From: Setaria digitata
Taxonomy: Eukaryota > Nematoda > Chromadorea > Rhabditida > Setariidae
Length of the DNA stretch: 64,000 bases
NCBI GenBank assembly: GCA_003640385.1
Contig: RCAB01000147.1
Span: 1-64,000 of the forward strand
Reading direction: 5' to 3'
Part shown: piece by piece, positions 26,301 through 38,726 of the stretch
Layout of the letters: every line of letters begins with the position of its first letter
Position numbering within the stretch: the first letter of the stretch is position 1
The notes under the pieces: model-generated
Database searches by the model: none
Told to the model about the DNA's origin: nothing
What the model saw: only the letters and a program-made list of their open reading frames with translations
Made by a program: the position numbers and the translations under genes

Positions 26301-29300
26301 ATCAAATTGGGAGCTGAATGAAATTTTAAGAAATTCCTTAGCAGAAAACGATTGTATATCTCGGTCTAATGTTTTACTAAGGAGTTTTTTTTTTTTCTTT
26401 TTTTTTAAATAGAATTGTAGGTCAGGTAAAAAACGACATGAAATATTTAATTTTAGACAAGCTTTTTATCACACATAATTTATAAAAAGTTGGTAGAAGA
26501 GTAATTTCACTAGTTTTTTACATTTTTCTTCTTTATTTTTGTTGTTATCATTTTTTCCCATGACAGGGTTCTTCATGTTTATGTTTGTTTGTATCCTTTT
26601 GATGTTAATTTTAAACGAGATTTCAATTATTTAAAACAAATATTTTAAGGTCTTAAATTTAGGTGGATACAGTGGTTTCGGGAGCTATAAATATCTGTAG
26701 CAGCATGTATGCAGCTGTAGGTTTGTTTGGATATGTTGCTTTTCATGATGTCGAACTGTATGGTGATATTCTTCTGTACCTACAGAGTTCCCTAATGACT
26801 CAGTTGATGAAACTAGCTTTCATGTTGTCAGTAGCTGTCAGTATTCCGTTAATGCTATTTCCGAGTCGCATTGCATTCTATAATCTTCTACTGAGACCGG
26901 TATTTTTTGACTCTACTATTAGATAATGTCGAGAATCTTTATGAGGTACTGTTGATAATAATTAATAGATCTGTCAGTCATTAATCAAGTTAGCGGAGAT
27001 GCTTTGAAAAGGCAGAGAATAAGTTGCCGTAGAGTTTCGATGGAATAAATTCAGTAACTTTTGAAAAACTGAGAAATTCGGCATCTGAAGGAAGTAGAAA
27101 AGTGTTGAGCGTTCCTTATATTTTGCTAAGATGGACGAGTGCAAAAGCAAAAAAGGGGCGAGAGCAGTTATATGGAATAGGATGTAGTATCTGAAAGAGG
27201 CATGAAAAAAAATCTTTCAGGAGTCCCTGTAATTGCTACAAAATCTTTCCAGCCGTATCATTTCATCAAAGTTTGATTTATTTTATTCATAATTCCTGCT
27301 TGTTTGCTTGCAGGGTGCTTGTGATTTTGCTGTGGTACGTCTGCCTGCATTAATATTCATTTCACTGACGATATTTCTTTTGTCTTCATGTTTGTTAATT
27401 GCAATAATTGTGCCAAATGGTATGTTTAAACTTCCTGAAGTCGCTGTTTTTTTTTCCTCACCCCCCCCCCTCCAACTGCTTTTTTTTGATATTATGGTAT
27501 CAAAAAAGGAAATCCTCCTATCCGCGTATGGGTTATTCTGATGTCCAGTTTTTATTTATAATAATAGGCATCATCGCTTTTTTTAAGCATACAACAACAC
27601 TTAAAAATTGCCTCCTATTTCAACTTTCCGTGATCAATATTATTATCATGTCACGATAAAGTGGTGAGGTCATCATTTTTCTGAATGCATTGACAAAAAT
27701 CTTTCCATCTTTGAGCGCGTATACTTCCCATGTTTGCTATGCAACGTGTCGTTTTTTTTGATTAATCTTCCAGTCCCAGTTCATGGCCTTCAGCATGTAA
27801 TTTATTTACTACTTTCCCAAGAGAATTCAACAGTGAAGTCTTATTTTGCGTAGTTTGTCACCTTCTTGCAGTTGCATTTGTTTCAAACAGAACTAATTTT
27901 TAAGATCTAGAGCATCTTACTGTTGTGACTACACTTATGTCTTTCACGACAGTCTCTAATAGAAATTCGAATAATATGATAATAAGGTACATAAGAAAAA
28001 GTAAAAGAAGTGGCTAAACCATATGGGATAACTTCAGAGTTTCTCAAATATTATCTGAAAAGATATTTTGGGTGTTGAAGTTTCTTTTTTTTTTTTTTTA
28101 TTTTACAAGCAACAGTGGTCCGGAATTTTAACATTTTAGTGCAATTTATCCTTGGAATAACGGGTGCTACAATTGGTTCCCTTGTAACAATCATCATTCC
28201 GTCTCTGCTGTTCCTGTCCGTGTCTCGTGGTATCGAACGATTTCGCCCTTTGATGCTTTATGCAAAAGTATGGCTGATACTCATGATAAATGTAGTGATG
28301 TTTTTGTAGATTGAAATTTCACAGTGCAAATATATTTTGAAGATTCCTACCATTTTTCAGTTGACTTCTCAGTAACTAAATGCAATATGTGGAAGTTTTG
28401 GTATTTTCCACTTTTTTTCAGATATCCATAATAATCGGTTCATTTATGCTGATAGGGAGCACTTGGGCAGTTTTACATACGGAGCAAGAAACAAATGTTG
28501 TTGATGTCATCCTACCAAAACGACTGGGTTATTTTTTGACGGATTTCCGACTAGTTAGAACCTCTACATCAATTAAATGCTAGTAAAATCAGAGTAACTG
28601 AGGAGGTGCTATTTTCGATTAAAAGATCATAACTATCAATCGAATATTTGTTGGATATTCTTCATACTTATATGTGTGCGCTATCGAACATATATCTTTC
28701 ATTTACATTAACTTTCTCACCCTGTAAGACTGTTTGATTTTTTCAAAGCTGATTAAGAGTGGTGATTTTTCAGATAACGAAAAAGTAGTCGATTCCCTAC
28801 GACACCCAAAAACAATCAAGATTATCGACAACAGGACGAAATTAGAGGCATGTTTTAGACAGTACTTTGTACTATTTGATTTTTTTGTAAAATTTCTTTG
28901 GCAGTGCTAAAATGGGGGAAAATTACTAAGACAAAAATCACCACCTCTTTTTTCGATTGAACAACTTCCAAGACCTTTATATAAAAATATGCGAACAAAA
29001 AAGTTTTCCAGCTAATTAATTTTACAGTAGTTTTGTCTTTTTGGTTTACTTTTGTGGCTTTGGTTAATTTCATTCGAAATTTTTTTAGGATGCACTTCCG
29101 CAAGAGAAACAAAACAAGGAAAAGATGAGATCCAGAAAGGAAAAACAGGAAGGAAGGGGAAATTTTGGTGTTGTTGCAGATGAAGAAGCGAAGGCATTAT
29201 TATATGAAATCAAGGAGCAACACAAAGAGCAAGAAAGGATTTTAAAGAAGCAGCAGGCTATTGTCGATGAATTGAAAAAACATAGTGAAATGCATTTCTT

Positions 29301-29373
29301 GGGAAATCAAAAAACAAGAAATTTGGAGGGACGAAAGTTGTCAACAACTGCTCACTCGAAGTTAGTTGTATGA
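23330..29373 (+). CDS. SLC38A10-like sodium-coupled neutral amino-acid transporter
   Basis: A polytopic membrane protein of the AAAP/SLC38 family, predicted to move neutral amino acids across membranes. Exons: 23330-23497, 23947-24041, 24358-24436, 24915-25046, 25462-25658, 25975-26059, 26663-26899, 27314-27419, 28116-28267, 28422-28527, 28774-28847, 29089-29373. All phases agree, giving 571 residues. The opening helix carries NCTVGVSVLAMPYCLQQCG, close to NSIVGVSVLTMPFCFKQCG in human SLC38A10. Later landmarks are VVIGDIG, PLSLFR, SCQTQLF, FGYVAFHD and GITGATIGS, in the family's order. After about ten helices there is a hydrophilic tail with a Lys/Glu/Gln coiled coil (exon 12), as in SLC38A10 but much shorter. 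The first ATG follows a plausible acceptor. Intron 11 (28848-29088) appears to be GC-AG. Substrate and location are inferred from family. Confidence 0.9.
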
Positions 29374-30123
29374 ACAAGCGAGAAATCAAAAGTCACCTTG
29401 TTGGGAAGAATGAATATTTGAAGAACGGCATTGTAAAATTTGGTCGCAAACTGAAATGTTACTTTACTCGTAAATCAGAAAAACAGCCACACAGCTTTGG
29501 TGGAGGACATCCAAAATGGCTACTGCAGCAGTTATAATGGATTATTGCCCAGATGGATATATTTTCAATTATTACCAACTTACTGCATTATGAATTAGGA
29601 GATACTGAATGCTTTCTTATCAATATGAATTAAGGATATTAGAGTTAAGCTCAACTTTCTTTCTGTCTAGGTGAAGGAGGAAGAAAATCATTCTTGATTT
29701 CCTCTCCCTTCATATCTTTCGTATCTTTTGCTGTTCCTATATATCAAGTTGCGCGGAAAAACCCGAACGAGATCCAACTTGTATCATCTGGACCTCATCA
29801 AAGGAATACGGTCCGGTGAAGATGAAAGGTGAAAAATACCAAGGGATATTGAGAAATTTTTCGACTGTAATATAATAACTTGTAATATTGGTGGGAATAT
29901 TCGCTATATGTGTGTACTTTCTTTCTTCTTCTAGAAAGGGTTTAAATTAAAAAACAGAAACAAGGAAGCAGCAATCAATCACAGCAGTAAAACTGCCGCC
30001 TATGCTTTCTGAACTTCTCACGACATATCAGCTGAACACTAATTTTGAACACTCCAAAAATCAATAACATGCAAAACCAACAACAAGAAAAACGATGCAG
30101 CAAATTCAAGTGAATCTCTTACA
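29374..30123. other. Convergent 3' gap between transporter and USP5
   Basis: About 750 bases lie between two facing stop codons. The stretch should hold both 3' untranslated regions. I see no open frame with splice support and no unambiguous AATAAA on either strand. Confidence 0.55.
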
Positions 30124-33100
30124 TCATTCATCACTTAAATCATCCTTTGGAGCAACTTCGGGATCACAGCACCTTTCGTACAGGTAAATGTATCCCAATA
30201 ACGTTGGTGGATTCTGAGACACAGCTACTTTTTCATCGTTAAACAGATACCATTTTGAATCCTAAAGCTAAATAATTTTCTGGAGCAAGGCAAAAAGATG
30301 TGTACACACATATGCCAATACATCACTACCCGAATAATTAAGGAATCTCGGATAAAACTCACTTTTTTCATATGAGCAACATAATGTCCTGAAAATGGTG
30401 AACTTCCCATATGTGATATGAAGCCGACTAGACGATAACGCTCTTTTCCATCACGACATTCTTTTGGCACGTCTACCGAAAAAAAGTAATCTTCAAATAA
30501 AGAAAAAGTTACTTCCGAGTACTCTGTTCACACTGCTTACAAACTACTTAGTTATTGCACATGTTTCAAAATACTTCAATTTCCCAGATATAGAGAGAGT
30601 TCCTGACTGTATCCATAACGAAGGTTAAGCAACACAGCAATTAATTTTGCTTACCCTTAATTTCCTCATCTTTCTCTTGCGGTGGTATAGCGTCTACATT
30701 CGAAAAAAGCCAGTCGGCTGCATCATTTATACCAGTATTTACTCTCTGGAGAGCATAACGTGCCTGATAAACGGAGAATCCAAGATTTGTGAGCTGTTCG
30801 ATTGCTATTCCATCTACATCACTTGCCTACAATAGTGGTCTTAGGGAAACTATAAAACATAGATCACAGGAACCTCACATTCCTACTGATCTGAAGTAAT
30901 GTGCATTTTCACAAAGCTAGTAAAGGTTATATTGCTGCAAAGTTGCAACTGGATAAATGAAGTTCAACGAAATATGAATTCGAGAATATAATATTGCCAA
31001 TTGAGAATGTAATACTGCCGAAGACACAGCGATTCGAAGTAATGTTAACCTGCTTGATGAAGAGATCAAACAGTTTTCTGTTAACATGGTATATTTGAAA
31101 GATAACTGAAAAACAGCACAGAATGACCTTCGACCACAAATCTGGGTGCTCCTCGTTGATGTCTCTATCACCAACACTATGCATAATCCAATCTAATGCT
31201 GCATCGAAGCCAGTATTCTTGGTCATATGAATAGCACGACGTGCAGCTTCGGGTGTAATACCTGATCTACAGAGCTAAACTTCAAAGAAAACCACGTAAG
31301 TTATTCCACTCCAACCTTTAATTAGCAAAAGACTAACTAGCTCTTTCCTTTAGAAATTAACGCTCAACTGTACTACTGGTGAAAGCGGAGAAGCGTGATC
31401 AATCAATGAACAGTATTAGTAATCTCAGCAACACTTCATTAATTTTTGTGAACTTTAAATATCTGTTATTGAAACACTAACCCTCTGAAAAACATCAGGA
31501 TCGATACCAGGCAAAGGGCGACCCAGCGACAACTCTGATTTAGCATTCGCATGTGGTAATAACATCTCCTCTGGCTGTTTCCCGTGTCCACGAAATGCTT
31601 CCAAATCAATTTCATCCGGCATTTCCACATTGACATCTAACTTTTTCACACGATAGTCCTCCGCCAGGGTAAATTTCTATCAAGAAAAAAAGTCAGTGAT
31701 TTTTTTTCTTTTTTTTTCTCAGAAAAGGTTAAAACTGATGCTAACTTTGAGTTGTATAATTAGGTAGTCTGGAAAAGTGGCGATGCTATATTGTTCTACA
31801 GCTCCTTTCTCTTCCTCCGTTATTGGTGATCGAAAATTATCAATTTCTTGTTTTCCGAAAGTAGCTAATAAACAGTCAGCAAATGACACTGTAGCTCGTG
31901 CTGGTGTGTCCGTTTCCATTGTTTGCTAAAAACAAATCGAAATTTTTAGGCCTTAATTGACCACGTAATCTAAAAAAGTTCACTTCCACGTGGATTATTA
32001 ATAAACTCTGGTTGGCAAATACAACGAATTTCTCAGAAATCAGTGAATTCCGAGAAAAAACACTCTGAAAATCAGAAAGTAGAGTTTAAAATAAGAGTGA
32101 GAGAATCACTGTCAGAGGATAACAGTCTCCAAATATGAATCCAGATTCATACGTAACAGTAGCTGAGTCATAAAATATAACTAAAGTAGAATTTCGAAAA
32201 CATACCACTGGTGGTTTAGCACATTTTTCGGGCACATTTAAAGAAAGTACCACTTCTTCTGTATAATTATAGCGTACTCTATTCGTTGCATTATCTTCTA
32301 AACGCTGCTCTAATTTAAATCGTACTGCATTAACAGGTTTCGGTTTCTTCAAAAACTCATCTATTCGGTCCAAAAGCAATCTGGAAAAAAAAGTAGAAAA
32401 ATGAAGCAAGTATTCAAACTGAAAGCGTCAATATCAGAAAAACCAAAATACTGACTTGTTGGTCCGAAATGAAAATTTTTTTTCCAAAAATTTTATATAT
32501 TTTTATGGCACAATTTGTTGAGGATCTATATCATCTGGTAATGATGCTGCGACTTTTTTTTCAAATAATAAGCGCTATGCGGTATCAGTATAACCTGGCT
32601 TTATTCTACCATGTGAACAATATAACTGTCACTCTGCGGTCACACCTTTCCTAAGTTTAAAATTCATCCTACCCCATACCTTATATATTCATCGGCATCC
32701 TGCTGTCGTGTACTTGAAAATTCTGAATTTCCTCTGGATACTATTTTTCGGAACTGTGTCGGCTTGATACCGTTACATTCACTCTCCCTCTGAAAATTTT
32801 TTAAATCTTTTATATTAGAAAAAAAGATCACGACAATTTATATTTTTATGAATTGTGTTACATGCAAGTAATCAACTGCTTACTTTAGAGAATTCACCAC
32901 TTAACAAACTCGAAAATACTTTCGCTGTTTGACAATTGAAATCGCTGTGAGAATCGAGTATTGAAACGTTCAGGAAATGTTTTTCACAATCTGTTCCATA
33001 TGTTTGTACGAAATCAGGAATTTGCAGTAGCAATTGTAATGTCTGAAAAACAATTCGTCTCTTTTACACTTTAAAATAAAAAAAAGAAAAAATAAACAAT

Positions 33101-36100
33101 AAAAAGCTTTGAAATCAAACAAGACATTCCCGGCAGCTATCAAGGACAATGAATTGTACCTAGAAGCACAAAGACTGGAACTGTTACACTATAAAAATAA
33201 GTGAAAAACAACGTAGCACTAAATAAAGAAAAGGGAATATCTTGCGATACCTCTGTAAAGCGNCTGTACCTGGAAGCACAAAGACTGGAACTGTTACACT
33301 ATAAAAATAAGTGAAAAGCAACGTAGCACTAAATAAAGAAAAGGGAATATCTTGCGATACCTCTGTAAAGCGAGTTAAAGTTTAAAAGGATTCATATGTA
33401 GTATAAGAAATGGAATAGCAAACGAAAAAGAAAAAACTTACTACACTGATATAACACGATGAACCAATGTTTATAATACCAGTAAGACCCGGACCAAAAG
33501 CTAATTCTAAATTTGCGCCATCTTCTTGACACATTTCCCACTCCCATCTTCAAAATGTAAATCACTTTGAAAAAAAAAAAAAATTTAAATGATTTCTTTT
33601 TAACACTTCATCAAATTCAATGAAGTATCATTATGCTACACTAACAACAGTAATAGATTACGGGAAACATTTTCAAAACAAACTGAGGTAAAACTACTGC
33701 TTTTGGCGACACAGATAGTGCAAATATTGGGTAAACATTCAAAGTTCTGAAATCTCCAGAAGCATTGGATTGAATGATTACACTGTCTGGTGAATGACAT
33801 ACACTTACTTCTGATTAAGGTCGAGTTCCATTTCGAGTGTACTTTTTTCAGTTTTTTCTGTTTTGTCCATGTCAATACCAAAATGCAACAAATGTTTTTT
33901 TAGATTCGGGTCACGAACCGATTCATCTTCATCGTAACTGAACACATCCGCATCATCTTTCGTAACTGTGCCTAATTTCACTACCAAAGGATAACCAGTC
34001 CTGAAATATGTACCACAACATAAAAATCTTCCGATCCAACTTTTCTCGAAACAATGACTACTAAAATTTTAGCTAACATTTTACGCTAAAAAGTTCAATA
34101 TTCGATTATGTGAGTAAAACGCATCTGGAAATTATTGACGTCAACCGCGTATTGCGTAACATACTTCTCTTAATTTATATTTAATTGATACTCAAATTAC
34201 GCTTCCCTAAAAGAGGGTATATATACATTCATGTACAAAACGACGTTAAGAAATGCTGCAAAAATAAGGCTGCGACCATGATCATTCACAGAAGCTACTT
34301 TTTTTTCAAAAAAAAAAAAAAATGGCCATTAAGTCATACAAGTCAAAATGTAGTCGTGCATGATTTCGACCTTTGCTCATCACTCCTTCTTGGATGTATT
34401 GCGAACGACCGCACATAATTGCACCATCAGTGAGATTTAACCATAAGTTCTCTTTAAGATCGCATCCTTCTTCTTCACATTTCCAACCCCATGGAGGTAT
34501 TCGTTTCCCATTATCGATCTTTACAAATGTAATTAGATTGAAAACAAATATTAAACTCTAATATACTGCACAGATATTAGCAAATTATAAAAAACTAAGT
34601 TCATCATTTGCAAATTATTATAGAAAGAATTTTCATAGAAATATATTAAAATTTATAGAAATAAATCCACATACCTGTTCCAAATTCAAATGCTTTGTAT
34701 CCACACGCGTTTCACCTTCCCAAATGTTCAGGCCTTCCTCCAATATCTCTTGTCTCTGCACCCCTTCACTTTCGATGATTTTATAACAAACTTCTGCCAA
34801 GTTCGCTGTAAGTCTACAAAAAGTAATCAATCTTTACATACATTCAACCTTTCTTTAACAAACGAATATAGTTTTGTTACAAGCACAAAAGGAAGTGTAA
34901 GTGTATTAGTTAGTTTTACATTTGAACTTTATGCAGAACTCATAACAGTGGAACAAACAAACATTATGAGTAACAAACCTGCTAAGAGGAACTTTGGTAT
35001 CGAGATCAGGAGAAAGCACAACCGCGTATTCGTTATCAATTTCATATTTTGGACCAGAACAGAAACCTCCTTCAACTCCAATAGCTAGCTGTAATGACCA
35101 ACCCGTACTTTCCAGAATTTAATGAAACTAATAACCGATATTATGTAGATATTTATCCGCCATTTTTTTTTTTTTGGAAATGAGGATGGACCCATCATTT
35201 AAGAATTTGCTTCGCAGAAAGGAACTACAAGTTTTTATATATATATATATATNTGACTTTATCTTGCGGTTCTTCGGCTTCTGGTAGCATCTTTTTAGTT
35301 TGCTTACACCACAGAAAGCCTTTTCGGGCCGTCCGTTTGTAATAACCCATTACATGATCAATACAAAAACCAGCAAACCTCTCTAGACAAACAAACAGTC
35401 CACCTAAAAGACACTTTTTTCTATTCCAAAAGTGAAAGTGGATTTACCAAAATTCATCCCTAATCTTCTAAGACTCAAAGAGATTTATTCAGAGCGTGAA
35501 ATTCTTCTAGGCTGTCATTTTTCCTACTGACAATGTGGTTTACGAAATATTTTGGACGAGTTAAGTGAATCAGAAGAGATTTCCCGATCAGTTTTGGTAA
35601 ATTATAAGTAGAAGAAATATGAAACAATCAATCGAATAATTCCCGTTGTCAACTTTAACAGCTGGGTAATATATCTTGCAACCATTATCAGACAATACTT
35701 GCTTCTATCACTGAATTACTACCTATTTACAGCATTTCTCGGTTCCAGTTACACCAATCTGTTTTACCACGAGGACTAAATTATTATTCCTCATATTATT
35801 ATAATTATTCCTCAATTTACACAGAACGGATAAAATAAAAGTACTTCAGCTCCATTAAAAATACAGACATAAACTTCATCGTCTATAACAAATTACTAAT
35901 TTTCTATTCCAAATCACTGGTTCCGAATGGAAAAAATGGACCGCCTAAAAATCATTCCCATTCAGTGAAAGACCCAAACAGACACTTACCTGGATGAAGA
36001 GGTGTCTTGAAGCAATACATGCATTCATCCTTGAATATTTTATCACCAACCGCTGGAGGACGGTAGGTTAAGGAGCAGATTTTTGATGCAACATCCATTT

Positions 36101-36149
36101 CATCCCATCCACCTGTTGATGACGATAATGTTTCACACACTTCTGCCAT
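30124..36149 (-). CDS. usp-5: Ubiquitin carboxyl-terminal hydrolase 5 (isopeptidase T)
   Basis: This deubiquitinase disassembles free polyubiquitin chains. Sixteen exons in transcript order: 36149-35990, 35403-35258, 35088-34979, 34813-34675, 34518-34340, 34000-33809, 33547-33442, 33042-32884, 32789-32680, 32380-32206, 31925-31746, 31676-31482, 31274-31128, 30826-30655, 30472-30363, 30261-30124. They total 2,418 bases, 805 residues (human 835-858). Order: N-terminal ZnF-like region, ZnF-UBP (about 187-260; [24 protein letters not shown]), Cys box with Cys340 in [10 protein letters not shown], two UBA domains (about 618-666 and 667-723), His box with His753 in GHYVAHMKK. The Cys box differs from the usual NLGNSCYLN (Asn to Ser before Cys), but the nucleophile is kept. 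The ATG is set by homology and by TTTTTCAG about 35 bases upstream, a candidate trans-splice acceptor. Donors at 31128 and 35258 are weak. Confidence 0.94.
33155..33372. repeat. Duplicate 108-bp copies flanking a single N in a usp-5 intron
   Basis: Bases 33155-33262 and 33265-33372 match except for about two substitutions, with N at 33263. They sit in the intron between the exon carrying the catalytic Cys and the next exon. The pattern fits two allelic contig ends that were not merged. Confidence 0.85.
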
Positions 36150-36832
36150 TTCCACTGGCAAAATTCTATGAATCCCTCCAAAAAAACTGAAAAACTTTTA
36201 AATTAGAGTTTCAAAACAAAAGTTCTCAACAGATCAAGTACTGACAACGGATAAAAATAACAACAGCGAATCCAGAAAGTTAAAGGTGCCGCCCTTCGAA
36301 ATCCTTGCTAAAATTAGAATCTTTCTCTGGCATTTTCCACTTTTTACTTTCGACGGAAAATGAATCTAACCTACGGAGAGAAGAAGGACCCCATCGAACT
36401 TTTCAATGCCTGTCCTTGAGTCACCGCAAAACGATTGCCAACAATAAACGAACTAGCTAGTGTACATAGTATATAATAAATTCATGTAAAGTGAACAGTA
36501 GGTGTCCTCTCGGGACATTGCGGGTTTACTGAGGTTTTGCTTCGTCGTGATAAGTTGAATGGGATACCGGGACTGCTCATACGTTTCCTTATCGCGGTGG
36601 GACAGAGTACGGATTTGCGCATTTTCCGCTAGTTTACAGTAGTTGACAGCGTAGATGGACGCGCTAGTGATCTGGTTGAACCTCAACAACGGAATGGTTC
36701 ACGTGTTGTACGGTATACTTGTGTTGGTTTGCACGTGAAGAGGGGATAAGTGCAAGTTTCGAATTTCTATTAAGATAATGCACAATATGGTCAAAATTTG
36801 AATTGCTTCCTTTGAGAAGTAAAATTTTCGCT
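36150..36832. promoter_or_regulatory. Bidirectional upstream region of usp-5 and hint-1
   Basis: About 680 bases lie between the divergent start codons of usp-5 (minus) and the longest HINT frame (plus). On the minus strand TTTTTCAG near 36187-36194 is a candidate acceptor for the usp-5 leader. The stretch 36480-36730 is less AT-rich than its surroundings. No TATA box or repeat is evident. Confidence 0.4.
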
Positions 36833-36943
36833 ATGAGAGTTTTGCCGATCTCACGTACGTTACCCATGCTGTTACGATGGAATTTTAAATTTTGTGAAAT
36901 TTACCAACAAAACCAACAGTGGCACACTTATTTGTTAAGAAAA
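36833..36943 (+). other. Possible mitochondrial-targeting N-terminal extension of HINT
   Basis: The in-frame extension begins [20 protein letters not shown] and contains Arg at several spaced positions, hydrophobic residues and no acidic residue in its first 20 positions, which is the usual composition of a mitochondrial presequence. Whether it is translated depends on the transcript start or trans-splice site, which the sequence does not settle. Confidence 0.4.
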
Positions 36944-38153
<1,210 letters not shown>

Positions 38154-38726
38154 GTAAGGAATATCATATTGGAGCAGTTGGCTGTGAAGATTTGATCGAA
38201 ATTTATAATTGGACTTGAAATTGCTGCTTTCATGATTGTAATCTGAGTTGAGGTTGGATTTTGAAATCAAAAAAGGAAAATCGGAAATGACTTTTGGACT
38301 ATATTATATTTTTCTGAATTTTGTATTAATAATGAATAAATGTTATATAAAATTAGCTGGAACAAGATTTTGGGATATTTTCGTGACATTGATACCAGAA
38401 AACTTGAAATTTTGGAATGTACGAGGATCTCGCAGAACGGTTTGAACAACATTAAGTTAACGGATTTTTGGAAGCGATGATGTCCCCGGAATTCAAATTT
38501 AAAAAGTTTTGTGGGGCCTATGGAAAAGGAATAGGTCATGCGACGACTGTTCACTTTTTATTTTTTCATTTTTCAAGGATGTGTGCTGCCTTTAATACAA
38601 ATCATATAAGTTCCAAAATTATCCTTTTGTTTTACAAAAGACGACGAACACCTGTTAGATATTTTTATTTTGCAAATGACAAAAAGTGGAAGAAACTCGA
38701 ACAATAAGACGACTAAAAAAGATGAA
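38154..38726. other. Convergent 3' gap between HINT and cathepsin Z
   Basis: This stretch holds both 3' untranslated regions. On the plus strand AATAAA at 38335-38340 is a likely HINT poly(A) signal. On the minus strand AATAAA (plus-strand TTTATT at 38664-38669 and 38557-38562) could end the cathepsin Z transcript. Long open frames here are not supported by homology or splice sites. Confidence 0.6.
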
